Positions 1 through 12,600 of a stretch of 64,000 nt of DNA are shown here, piece by piece. This stretch comes from Apostichopus japonicus (Eukaryota > Echinodermata > Holothuroidea > Aspidochirotida > Stichopodidae), in assembly GCF_037975245.1 (NCBI RefSeq), contig NC_092566.1:7544001-7608000 (forward strand), written 5' to 3'. A program made the position numbers and the translations under genes. Below the pieces are notes generated by a model. That model saw nothing but the letters and a program-made list of their open reading frames with translations. It searched no databases and was not told the origin of the DNA. Every line of letters begins with the position of its first letter. The first letter of the stretch is position 1.

Positions 1-1100
1 GAGAGATGACACGAGCAGCAGTGTTTTAAACCCGTTGGAGCTTGGAGATGTCTTTGTATGGAAGGCCGTAGAGGTGCTAGTTACAGGTGCCTAGTTACAG
101 GTGCCTAGTCTAGTATTGATAAAAGCATAAACTAACCTACCGGTGGTGTCAGTGTCGAGAAGACGTCGGATTCTGCTGATCTTTCTAAGAGAGAGCTGTA
201 TAAGCATTTTTACAAACTTGATCTACATGGCTACTCATGATTCAGAGAAGGATCCATAACGATACCTAGATTTCTCGCTTTTTGTGATGTCATGATAAGA
301 GATTGTCCAATCCTGAATGCAGGCGGAGGGAGAGGTTTAGTGCAATGGGATCGGAAATGTAATATTTCAGTTTTAGAGTCATTTAAGACAAGTTTGTTTG
401 ATAGGCACCATGATTTTATATCCATGATGCATGCTTCAAATTTCGAGATGGCAGACGCACGATCAGCTGGTTCGAAGGTAACATAAAGTTGTGTACCATC
501 AGCGTAAACAGCACTAGAGACACCATGCTAAGCTATCAGGTCATGGCGGAGCATTAAATAAAATGAAAACAAGAGGTCCAGCCATAGAACCTTGAGGAAC
601 ACCACTGGAAAGCTTGTGAGATTCAGATTTAACATTATTAATCTAAACAGATTGGTTCCGATTTCTCAGAAAGGATGATCTCCAGTTCAGAGCGGTGCCA
701 CAGATACCAGATATGCCAGAGAATATACGAAAGCAAAGGTGCCATCGTCATATATTGTAGCAAATGCCGTAAGGAAAACTTCCTTACGATGATCAAGTGT
801 ACATAAAATATCGTTTTGAACCTTCAAAAGGGCAATCTCGGTGCTGTGGTAAGGACGATATGCAGACTGCATTTTTGCTTAGAGATTATTGTCACAAAGA
901 AATGTCTGAAGTCTTGGGAAACGGCAGCTATATCATCTGTTAAGTATTTACAGAGCTATCCACCACTTGGTTGCGATCGCAGTACAGCCATTTCCTTTCT
1001 GATGAGGGAAACCGATCAGAAAGCACACTACCTTGCATGTTATCACCAGGGATCATCTCATCAATTTCATTCTTAACGATGCAGGATTTTTTAAATGTAT
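1..1100 (-). mobile_element. Degenerate non-LTR retrotransposon (CR1/L2-like LINE), reverse transcriptase fragment
   Basis: Read on the minus strand, scattered pieces of a LINE reverse transcriptase appear in the right order. Near 870-690 there is a QSAYRPYHSTEIALLKVQND block (RT domain 2). Near 600-480 there are VPQGS-like and YADGTQLY blocks. Near 425-250 there is SWCLSNKLVLNDSKTEIL followed by ARNLG. Near 190-10 there are ISRIRRLLDTDTTGRLVYAF, LYGLPYKDISKLQ and NTAARVI, typical of the CR1/L2 thumb region. Stops and frame changes lie between the blocks, and the active-site YADD reads YADG, so the copy cannot be active. A short duplication around 75-110 interrupts the thumb region. The element runs off the left edge of the window. 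The family is clear; the clade (CR1 or L2) is inferred from motif style. Confidence 0.87.
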
Positions 1101-1237
1101 ATCACATAAGTAATGAGCTGCAGATTGAACTTACTGGGAAACAGATAAACAAACTTCGAGCTAGAATATGTTACGTATCGATTGTGTCAGGAAATGTCCA
1201 GAAGCCTTTCGGCTCATAAAAGAAAACTAATGAAGTA

Positions 1238-2808
1238 GGTAACCAGGTGCGTATCCAGGGGGGCGTTGGGGGCGCGCGCCCCCGGGTAAGGAAAAGAGGA
1301 GAGAAAAAAAAGAGAAGAAAAAAGGGAAAGGAGGGGGAAAAAAGAAAAGGAGGAGAGGAAGGAAGGGAAAAGAAAAAGAAAAAAAGAGAGAAAAAGAAGA
1401 AAAGGAGGGAGTAGAAGATAGCCAAGACCTCGGGAAGAGAAAGAGGACCGCCCCCTCCCCCGAGCAAATTTTCTTTACGACATCGCTAGTAATTTCAAAA
1501 TAGACAATGCTTAGATGCAACTTACAAGGCCTGGTAAGTGTCATCTGGGAGGCATTTTCGGCCAAAATTTTTCTTGTACGCTTCGCGCCAACCCATGGTG
1601 GCGCTTCGCTTAAATAGTTTGCCTACAGGCTTCGCCCCTCCCTTGGCAATTACTCGCTACACGCCTGTTCGAATTTGTAAAGCAAAGAGCGATATAACAT
1701 CATATTAGTGAGCATTGAAATGCATGTTCCACGATGAACAGCCTCAAAAAACTGTCTATGTGTGTATTCAAGGCGTAGGAGCCCAATTGGATTTGGGGCT
1801 GTAACGACTTCAAGGCCCGAAAAAGAGCCGAAATTTTTCGCGCGCAAGGCGCGCGTTCAACATATCGATGCCAATATCATATAAGCAAGCATCGGTCATT
1901 ACATTGCATGGCATCGTGTACCTTACGGTCCGTGAAAGTTGCACAGTATACCGCCGGATGCTAATGTAAACAACCAAATGTCTTATGTAGATGGAGAAAA
2001 AGCATACAGATCCATTTATGTCAAAACTCTCTTTTACAAAGGTAATGTCGGCCAAGCTTAGAAATTTATTTTAATTACCAAGGAGATCATTTTTAAGCTA
2101 TTCATTGCTATTTATTTTTCTTTCAGTAGGTGCCCGAAAAAAATGGGAAAAAATTTGGTTGCGGGGGGGGGGGGGGGGGAACTGCAGCCCCCGCCTTCTA
2201 CGGGACCTACGCCTATGTGTGTAGTGTTCGGTTTCGATATACCTGATATCGGAAATATCTGGTATTTTTCATTTTCTTCAAGTTTTATAATAGCCATTAT
2301 AAGAGGTTTTAATATTTCTACACCGATAAATTAACTGTGTCTGAATTTTCGAAAATTTCCTGACCAACATTTTTTCTATATTGGTTGTCCATAGATTGAA
2401 TTTTGTGCAACATTATGGGTATGTTTTGAAGTGATTTAAGCCCATGAAATATTGGGCTTAAAACCTTGAAAAGTGGGGGTGTCAGATATTGTGGGCCGTG
2501 ACGTAGAATCACCTACAAAAGCAATGATCCATAGGACATGCAATGAGGTCGAACATGATGAGTGACTGGTTACAATCTTCAAAAAGGTTATGGATGGAAA
2601 AAAACTTTTGGGAAATACTTGGTTCTCAGGCAAAAGTGTACATCTGGTTGGTCATTTTCAAGCCCGAGAAGTGCCATTTCCGGTGATCTGGGGGGTATCA
2701 AAACCAAAAATTTTCTTGTACGCTCCGCGCCAACCGATGGTGGCGCTCCGCTTAGATGGTAATTCGCGCCCCCCGGGTTAGAAAATCCTGGATACGCGCC
2801 TGGTAACC
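1238..2808. mobile_element. Non-autonomous DNA transposon with terminal inverted repeats
   Basis: The left end reads AGGTGCGTATCCAGG from 1245 and the right end reads CCTGGATACGCGCCT up to 2801; they are inverted copies with one mismatch. The 7-mer GGTAACC lies directly outside both ends (1238-1244 and 2802-2808), as expected for a target-site duplication. Both ends run into C/G-rich stretches. A CG-rich core (CGCGCCAACC, short spacer, GGTGGCGC) occurs twice inside, near 1585-1612 and 2720-2750. No transposase is visible. The interior is otherwise AT-rich, with a purine-rich run at 1290-1445 and a G-run at 2161-2179. It could instead be two nested or fused copies of a shorter repeat. Confidence 0.6.
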
Positions 2809-5077
2809 ATGGCGATATAACGACGATACATGGCTCTGAGAAAAATATACATTCTATTCCAACCATTGAAGTAATTACCATGTCAAGGAACCATACCACA
2901 CTTAAAGAAGTGTACGTTTCCGTGAAAATTTAACCATCCTCGGAAAAATCATCCTAGAGGGACTTGTTGAAGTGACGTCATCGTCATGCTTTCTTACGCT
3001 TGTATGTTGAAGGGGATGAAGTAATCTACTTATTGTCTAAAACCTCTGGAGGATTAAGGTGATTATGGCGTTTTCAAAAATCTTGTGTGAAGCAGGAAAA
3101 TTCTGCAGCGGTATCTGACCGATGGGTTGAGGGTATTATGCTAAACTTCGACCTCCTCTAGCTCAAAATCTGAACATCCATTCATTTGTGGCAAAATTTG
3201 AATGTGGTATCATAGCCCAAGACATCACCTATCTTATGGTGCACATGACATGCCAGCCTAAGTGACGAATTTAGTTTTTGAGCGAATGGAGCAATTATTT
3301 GTCATTCGAGACGTACACCTATAAAAATGCTCGGGAGTTCAACGATCGTATATTCGCTAAGCGCTACTATGTACAAAACGCCCTCCATTTGTCGACTATT
3401 AAGCAGCGCCGCCATCTCTGCTTTAAGGAAATGAAAAATGAACGGAAGACACATGTTTAAGATCATCACTCAATAGCAGCGTGCTACATTGACTCATAAA
3501 TTTGATCAAATTATTTATTTTGAAAAGATTATACTATCTTCTAAGTGGAATTTGTTTGAACTTAAACGTTCAACAGATATGACAAAAAGTTAATAAATCA
3601 CACTCACTCTCGATTCCTATATACGTCACAGGCATTTTGACCCCTCCATCCCGCATCACCATACCCCTGTAAAGTGTTCTATCCAGCAACGTTAGAATAG
3701 GTTAATCTGCCCAGTGGCGCATAATATTATACAGAATATGAACCATCTTTGAATAGTGTATTTATTTTGTCTTTCTAATTATCTTTCTAATACGCAATCA
3801 AATATAGTAAATGAAAATTTTGGAACGGGATGTACATCTGAATCATTATGTCGAGTAAGTGTTGAACTAATTTTGTGGATTTTGACCTTCACATGTCCTA
3901 CTACCCCTCGATGTTGGTGCCCCCCCCCCACTCCCACACCCTCATCTCCACATGGTCAACCCTCTTTCACTGCCCTGCTCCCTGGAAAGGGATAAACCCA
4001 AAACAAGATTAACGTTTGAAACACAATTTTTCTATATGAATTTGTGTTCATTATACTGTAGCTAACGTATTTACCAAATTTTCAAATAGATTGTTCCTAA
4101 TATTTGGAAAAGGTGCAAGTTTATACGGAATCAAAGTATTTATACTTGACTCTATATGGTAAAGTTCAATTATGCCGCCATTCCATTACAAACACGGACT
4201 AACTGATTCCTAACTCTACAATCATTTTGTGGTCAGTGCTGTTGTGAAGTAATTAATCACACAATCAGGAAGACATACCCTCCACCATGTCAGCCAACCT
4301 GTGATTTTGAGATTGCTATGAAGAGTGTATGTTCAACTGTAATCCACCAGCCAGCCATGTAGAGATGATGAAGCTGGACTACGAAAAAAAAATATCGCGG
4401 CCTGGATGGTTAAAATTAATTTCCGCCCTCAACTTCAAATCACGGCAGTTATATTACTCTGTTATCTAGCATAATCACTGATAGTTAGTACTGGTCACCT
4501 GCAAGATTATTGTAAATCAGGTTTGTTGAGATGATCAATGTGTACGTACTAATTATACCGGTACCAGACTAGACTGAGTGCAATGTGTGTGGTGTCTGCG
4601 GTCTCCGATCCTGTAATCTGTAGACTAAATGAAAGTTACTGAGAAATTTCACCTCTCAGAAGAAGATTATATCAAGGATCGTCTGTGCTTGTTGCAGGTA
4701 GGTTTTGCTACAAAATGTTTTTGTAACTGGACGTGGATTGTAATATTATCAGTAGGGAGGAAAGAGTAATTAGTTAAATGATCGCCGTTTTATCGCCAGG
4801 TCCTTGTGTTCATACTTATCATAGGACCTAGCAATGTGTTATTGTTATCATCAAGCGATCTTACCTTATCTCGTTAGTTATTACTTTTTATGAACACCGA
4901 AGTAGTAGGAATGCTAAGTGTACTGTTAGTAGGGAAACCACTTCGGTTTACAAATGTTTACTTAAATCAAATATTAATGACCGTTGACTACCCTGTTGAA
5001 TACTATTTGCATTGCATTAGTTTCGGACGAGTTATTCCATTCGGGAATTTTTAGATGGCACTTTTTAGAGTAGTACT
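2809..5077. other. Intergenic region without recognisable gene
   Basis: No open frame here has recognisable homology or splice structure. The stretch lies upstream of the oxygenase gene. A possible non-coding first exon could end at 4697, where a GTAGGT donor follows, but nothing else supports it. Confidence 0.5.
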
Positions 5078-5692
5078 AGTATAGTAAAGGCTTCATAATT
5101 GACGCACCCCCGTAACTGACGCACCTTCAATTATTACTAGCAACGATACCGCAGTTCACCTAAACTTTTTGCAGTCAAGCAGAATTACATATTTCATGAG
5201 TTTGAATCCATTTCAGCTATTTGCTGACCAAATTGTGGTATCATTTAAGCTTTTAACACCCTCCCGGCCTCCCCCCAGTTTTGCAAGTTTTTGGGCATTT
5301 GGAAATCTTACATCCTAAAAGTAAGCAACATTACCTCAATATGATAACACTACTCTCTGGGACCTGACCTGTCTGAGCTTAGAGGCTCAGAGCATAGCAA
5401 ACAGCATCTAAAGTCAATGGATGTATACTAAGGCCTACACTACAGTTAGCTTATCGAGTAATGTGTCAATTTAGGGGTATGAAAGAACTTGACACAGCAG
5501 ACATTTTGTGGTCTAATTTTGCTCAATTGTACGGTGCATAAGCACAGAACCTTAAATATTTTGAGATCATAACATTTCTGAGGAACTACACATATGAAAA
5601 ACACATACAGTTGAGTGATTTGGATTTTTCCTTGATAGACATCATTGATCAAATCCTTAAGTGCGTCAATTATGAGCCCACCATGCTATACT
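5078..5692. mobile_element. MITE-like element with ~30-bp terminal inverted repeats
   Basis: The left end (AGTATAG from 5078, then CTTCATAATTGACGCAC) is repeated in inverted form at the right end (GTGCGTCAATTATGAGC, ending CTATACT at 5692). The central 15-16 bases match exactly; the outer part has small gaps. The internal 550 bases are AT-rich and have no coding potential. The size of about 615 bp and lack of an ORF fit a miniature inverted-repeat element. The superfamily is undetermined because the target-site duplication is unclear. Confidence 0.6.
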
Positions 5693-6576
5693 AAATAAGA
5701 GTCTAACGTTAGAATTTAGGCCATAGGTCTCACTGAGACAAACCCTTTTCTTAAAACTTTGCCAAAATGTTTACTTGGTGCACAATGTTTTTCATATTTG
5801 GACCATGGGCCATCTGAGGTTTACACAAAGTACTGTACGTAGGTCTATGAAAATGATGAAATGTGACTGAGATTAGCTTTTTTTTAGCTTTTTGGTCCAC
5901 AAATTTACTGAAGTTAAATTAAAAATAAGAATAAATGACAGATCTATGCATTTATTCCAAGTTTGCCAATGAAATTTAAGTATGTATGACATATGTGATT
6001 TGTCTAGGCCAGTTATAATAATCACAATGGTTGAATCTGAAATGATCAAATATGGTTTAAAACATGAATGTCACGTGTTGTCTTCCAAATATTACTATCA
6101 AAAGTACCTGCCATCCCCCTCTTAGCATTATTATATTTACAGTATATTTGGACCAAATTTAAATACAACATTGTCTGACTGCTGGTTTGCACAATTGGTA
6201 CTCTATTCATCAACAGAATGATGTACAAATTTCTCTAAATGAAAATGTATAAATATGAAATATAAACTTAGGAGAAGGGGAACAAGTGGTACTGTCTTCT
6301 ATTCAAATGTTGGCTGAGGCCATGACTCCTGCGCACAAGAAAAACATTCTTTTTTGATAATGTGCATATAGTTTGGGTTGAGTATGAGTCAAAGATTGTT
6401 TGCTACAGATATGAGGGTCAATTTATCTCTGATATGGTCATGTGCGTCTTTAATCTTATTTTTCAAGATAGGTTATATCTGAGACAACTTACAGTATTTA
6501 ACCAAGCAGAGTGACTGTTTGTAAAGACATTGGATGACTGACAGACCGCTGAAAGAAGCCTTTGCCTACAATTATC

Positions 6577-6667
6577 ATGGCTGAACTGGACACCCCACCA
6601 TTACACCAATTCATGAGTTATGAGCTTAAAGAAGAAATAGAAAGTCCAATAAAGGCCACAGTCTCAG
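6577..6667 (+). CDS. BCO-like gene, coding exon 1 (start codon)
   Basis: The ATG at 6577 opens [13 protein letters not shown] and continues to SPIKATVSG; the family has a similar sPI.a.v.G segment just before the first blade. A GTATGC donor follows 6667 in phase 1, which matches the phase of exon 2 more than 9 kb downstream. A short unidentified 5' UTR lies upstream. Confidence 0.8.
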
Positions 6668-9600
6668 GTATGCTTATCAAGGCTACTTTTCAACTTCAAC
6701 TTTTCTGAGTCAGTAAAATATTGTTTCAAAGGACCAGAAACAAAAACAGCTGTGAAACATTCACATTAGTTTAAACTTGACAAATAATGCTGAAACATAT
6801 CATTTTTTTCTCACTTTCTTATAAATGATAGTCCTAGTTTTCTGCCATTTAGACCCATTCGATAAAAGAAAAAGCTAACATGATTTAAGTATGAAGACAA
6901 CAACATTAATTTTTTACACAATTTCAAGGTAAACCAATCATGTAGCAAACTACAGCAAATAATTACACAGCTTGTTTCTAAAGCAGTCGATAGATATTTT
7001 GGGATCATTCGATTGCCTTTTAGTCCATATTAGATATTTTAACATTGTCCATACTTATTCTCTACAAATGTTTGTGGAGCTTTGATCCCTCTCATTGTTA
7101 CTTTTACTGAGCACGAATTTCCATAACATTTGGGTAACATTTTCAAATCCGAAACCAGCAAATTATAACAAAAAACATAAAAACCTCTAGCTTCAGTTTG
7201 TCTTGGATAATTTTTACTTGAAAGAAGCAGAATGCCACAGACGACAGCCTTCACTTACAGAATTGCAAGCATGCATGTTTCGAGTTCAGGAGCAAACTGT
7301 CGGTTAGACACATGTATGACTACTGTGGAATATTTCATTCTGTCACAGTGTCTGTCACGGTGTCTGTCACGGTGTCTGTCACGGTGTCTGTCACAGTGTC
7401 TGTCACAGTGTCTGTCACATTGTCGGCCACAGTGTCGGCCACAGTGTCGGCCACAGTGTCTGTCACAGTGTCTGTCACTGTGCCACAGTGTCTGTCACAG
7501 TGGCAGTCACTGTGCCACAGTGTCTATCACAGTGTCTGTCACAGGATGTTTCCTCTCCAGCTCACCAGTATTCCTCTGTCTAGACTTATATCCAAGATAG
7601 CCATTGATTAGATGCAAACTACTGCTCCTATTGGACTGCACATTTGCAGACAGTTTATTGAACAGATTACCCTGAACATAGTCATTGAAGGGATTTAGTT
7701 GGTTAATATTCACCTAGATTTAGGGAGGATAACAATAGGTACAATAGCCAGGGGGTAGGTCAATGCAACCTTCATTGGGTTTGCTATAATGCATTCATTG
7801 ATGGTGTGTGAACATTAGAGATGTTTACAAAATTGTTGTGCACAGATTGCCGGACCAATATTCACAGCGCTAAAAAAAAAATAAAAAAAAAAGTAGGACT
7901 AAGAAAAAAAAAATGGCAAAAAGTAAAGAACCAAAATGAAACAAACTTCAAAATGTGTTTCAGAAGATTAGTCGGGTGGCAGGGGTCTTGTTTTCAAGCT
8001 CGGGAAGTGCCATTTCCTGCAATCTGGGAGACATTTTTTCAAAATTTTCTCCATTGCGCTACGTGCCAACCATGGTGGCGCGTAGCGTAGTTTGACCTAC
8101 CAAACGTCCCCCCGATAATTATGATAGATGGCCACACTCTGATCTGCCGTACCAATCCCAAATAGCTTCTGACGCCCCTGTCTACACTATCATTAATATG
8201 AAAACATTGGACTAGATTCTTTTGAGCATACATGTATACACAGAGGTCTAATAATCCTGAGAATTTGCCTAATGAGAAGGAAAATCCAGAACAGTGAAAA
8301 AACTTTCAGCCTCCACCCGGATACGAACCCGGGCCTCCCGCTTTGTGCGCAGACACCCTAACCAACTAGGCCATGGACCCTGATTGTATGTCCAGAGGTT
8401 CGAAACCGGTAAGGAAGGTCGTAATTTCACTGTAGATCTATATATTTATATTTACGACCTTCCTTACCGGTTTCCAACCTCTGGACATACAATCAGCATC
8501 CATTGCCTAGTGGTTAGGGTGTCCGCATATAAATGGGACGCCCGGGTTTAAATCCCAGTGGAGGCTGGAAATTAATATTTCAGTGGAGGCATTTTTAGTG
8601 GAGGCTAAAAATGTAAATTCCTATAAAAGTACAGTAGCAGCAATTATTACAGTTTACCTAGTGTTATAACAACACATTTCATTGGACTCATTATTGCTAC
8701 ATACTAGCCTTTGATCTATGAAATTTCACTCATGCTATATTAACCATATTTGGCTCCTGTGATCAAATTATGTGGTCATGTTAAGGTCAACCTTGAAAAT
8801 TGACATAGTTTTTATTTGTTTTGAAGATCTGTACAAACCAAGGGTTATAAATTAATCCTGTTATTGCAAAGGCCCCCAAAAAATGGGAAAATTCCCCTAG
8901 AATTTCAGGAAACCAATAAAAGTGAAGAATTGGCTCAGACTTTGCAGTAACTTTTCCCCCCGTGGGTTTCTTTATATCTAGTCTGGGATTAAACTCTCCT
9001 ACAATTGTTTTGCAAGATGTGTATGACCCAGGAACAAAACCTAATGAAACGTGTTCTTGCAAGGGCCACAAAAAAAAGAAGAAAAAATTCCCTTTTACTT
9101 TTGGCAAACTTATAAAAATAAAGACCTGGCACAGACTTCCAAGTTACATTTTCCTGTGGGTTTCTTTATATCCTGCCTGGGATAAGTACAAACCCAGGGT
9201 TATAAAGGTCCAAATGAACCTTGCATGGGCCACAAAAAAAGAAGGAAATTCCCTTAGACTTTCGGGAAAACTACTAAAAATGAAGAATTGGCACAGACTG
9301 TAACTGTGGGTTTCCCTATATCCTATCTGGGATTATACTCACCTACAATTGTTTTACAAGATGTGTACGACCCTGGGTTATAGCCTAACGAACCCTGTTT
9401 TGCAAGACCCCCCCCCAAAAAAAAAAAAAAAAAAATTCCCTTAGAGTTTCAGGAAACTAATTAAAATGAAGAATTGGTACAAATTTCCAAGTAACCATTT
9501 CTGTTTCCTTATATCTAGTCTGGGATGATACTCTCCTTAGTCTCCTATAATTGTTTTGCAAGATGAATATGAACCCAGGGTTATAAAACTCCAAATGAAC

Positions 9601-12600
9601 CTTGCAAGTGCCACAAAAAAAAAAAATGAGAAAAATCCCATTAGACTTTCGGGGGAAGCTAATAAAAATGAAGAATTGGCACAGACTTCCAAGTAACTTT
9701 TTCTGTGGGTTTCTTTATATCTAGTCTGGGATGATAGTCACCTATGGATGCTATTTGCCTTGCATACATTGTTGACTGTCAGTATTTGGGTTTTGTTAAT
9801 GGCTAAACTGGTTTAGGTAAACAGTCCAGTGGAACTCTTTCCAACTAAGTCAACAGGAATGGCTGTAAACACCACACACTTCAAAGTATTTTTATTCCCA
9901 GGGGTCTCGAAAACAACACAAAGCAATTAAGAAAGGGCTTGATGAAAATAGGTATAATTACTGTCAAAGTAAATGACAAGTTTGATTGTTCAATTGGCAT
10001 AATTGACTTGTGTGACCTTGAAATGACCTCTTGCATTGTCCTCATCTGAGGTCACATCTCCAAGGTTTACTTCATGTCTCACCTACCTGTCTCCTCTTAA
10101 CAAGAGCATGAATTCTGCCATGTCTAGAGCTTCTTGAAAAGATTCTAGCAAGCTTCCTCATTCTTTCTTGCCATTCTGATTCAGCGCATGGGTGAAATGG
10201 TGTGTTTCTCATTAAATGAAAACTTTTGCTCAGTAATAATAATACCATGCATGAACTCATAGGTATACACACATGTGGTATTTAATTTTTTTTATATTTG
10301 AAATGTGCTGGCCGGTGATATTACATTAGGATGTGTGTTGATGTTATTGTAGTATACGTTTTTACATATAGTTATGTTAATTCTTTTTACATTTCTTAAA
10401 AGAGGGGAGGGGGTTGATAAATCTTTTTTTGCCGTTGGTGTGTTTTTGCTAAATTGCTAAATTGTACATTTCAAAACGGATGTGTTTTATTCTAAAAATG
10501 CTACAAGTGCCCTTTGTTATGTGTCACAAACTTTTGTATGAAACCTGTTTACCGTTTACTATATGCTATCTGGCCTATGCCGTTTGCATGCTAGTACTGT
10601 ACAGATGTGTACAGATGTGTAACAAGCCATGTCCTTATCACTATAAACAGGATTGCCCTCATAAAACAGTTTTTAAAACCTGGCAATAATTACTTCCTAT
10701 TGTAGTACTTGGCTCTAGCACACACTTAGCATATCTAATTAGCACGGTATAATTAGTACTGTACATATCTAATTAGTAATGTATACTACAAATACTGACT
10801 CTGCACAGAGCTGTACTGGTCAGTGATTCCATACATTCCCATAACCCGACATTCTTTTGAAGATAGTGTCTCCGTTGTGGCGTATCAAATTCATTTTGCT
10901 AACTTTGTGAAAGAGACCTGATGGATTTATCTAGGTATGGACTGTCGCTCTTTAGGGAACATTTTTAATTTTGATCAACAAACTTACCAAATAAAGCGAT
11001 ATATATATAAAAAAATCCAAGTACTATTGCTCAAGTCAATCACACTACAGTAAGACACCAGCTCCTGAACTTTTTTAAGCAAGTTAAGTTTTTAATAAAC
11101 CTTTGTAAATTCATGAATGAATGTGCTTTCGATTATATACAACGTTTCGTCGGCCAAACATTTCGGTTGAAACTCAGCTTATCAGTCTAATGAATTCTTT
11201 TCTTTTCTATTTTCTTACCTCTTTTAAGTGTATCAACATCATCTCAAAATGGTGCTCATGATTGACCAATTTTCTGTTTGGACAACCAAAAACAGCTTTG
11301 CTGATCCGACTGGTGTATGACTAGTGGTATGACTAGTTGTTAAATATCAAATTTGGCTTGATTGTAGCTTCATATCCCAAAATGGGTAAAATGACAAATT
11401 GGTATCACTTTTAGCCGCTTTTGATAATTTTAAAGACAAAAATATTTGTACACCTACAGACAGTATGATGTACCTGAAGGGAAGCTTTACTGGCCCAAAG
11501 CTGGTGTTCTATTATTCCAAATATTCACGTCTCTCATACAGTGCATATCCTTCTGGACAACCAGAAAACAAAAACCCAAATCCTCCAAAATTTGCCCGGT
11601 ATCAAAATCAAAGTTGGTCCTAAAAGTCATTCTTTTAAGAGTGGGTAGAGCGATGAAAAAAATGTACAACATACATATTCTAAATGGGATTTGTCTTTGG
11701 TATTCACTCCATCAGTACTGTAATATGAAATTACTTGCACCATTATGTCCGTATGCAGTTTGTGTTGAGAGTGTATATATGTACAGCTAAGTACTGAGCT
11801 TTGTGTACGTATAAAAGCATGAAGTAATGGTATAAACCCCACCAGCTAGTTTACCCATTTATAGATAACTCATCAATTAGAGTCTAGTCTCTACCAATAT
11901 CTTTCCTGACTAGGGGGGTCATATTAATTTTTCTGTCTTCGTTTGACCTGTTTGACCCGTATTTTGGGGATTTGCTGTCAGTGGTTCAAGTTTCTTCCTA
12001 AAACTGTCCTGGGAATTTCCCCAGTATCTGGTTTTTATAACACCTGTGTGAATAATCTAGAATTTATCTTAACTGTTTATAGTGTATTCTACACTTACTA
12101 CATCAAACAGAAGGCTGAAAAGATCTTTTTTTTAAAAAGTGAAAAAGGAATGAAATGAAATCAATCATCGAATTGAGTCACTTTACATGGGAAAAGGAAA
12201 AACATTTGACAAACTTACTTTCCAGAGTCACTGTAGAAAGAAGGGTTTGTGCTGGCTTTTTATACAGCACCTATAAAATGTAAGATGACAAGGATTACAT
12301 TATAATTTACATTGCACATTTAATTACAGTTAGGCAGTTCTGTTTTACATCCCTAGTCCCAAACTGCAGGATGAACTCACAGCAATTTACTGTTCAATTT
12401 TCTATCCCAACCCACCCCTGGTTTTCAGTTTCTAAAGCCTCAGCCTCATTAGAATAATAAAACTAACCTACAGACTTAGTGCTCAGTATTTTATTCAGAG
12501 ACTTGCTTATTGCACACTGGAGCAACATATCCAGCATGATACTGTAGGTTATAACACAGACAGCCAATACAACAGATTTATGCAGTGTTCACTCAAGTGT

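Noticed and set aside
1171-1565. Minus-strand frames rich in Phe, Ser and Pro
   Set aside because: They arise from the purine-rich low-complexity run at 1290-1445 inside a transposon.
7232-7611. Two long + frames of repeated SVTV or CLSQ
   Set aside because: They are produced by the 12-bp minisatellite, whose length is a multiple of three.
8303-8390. Functional tRNA gene on the minus strand
   Set aside because: T arm and boxes are good but the acceptor stem does not pair, and the unit is embedded in a larger palindromic repeat.
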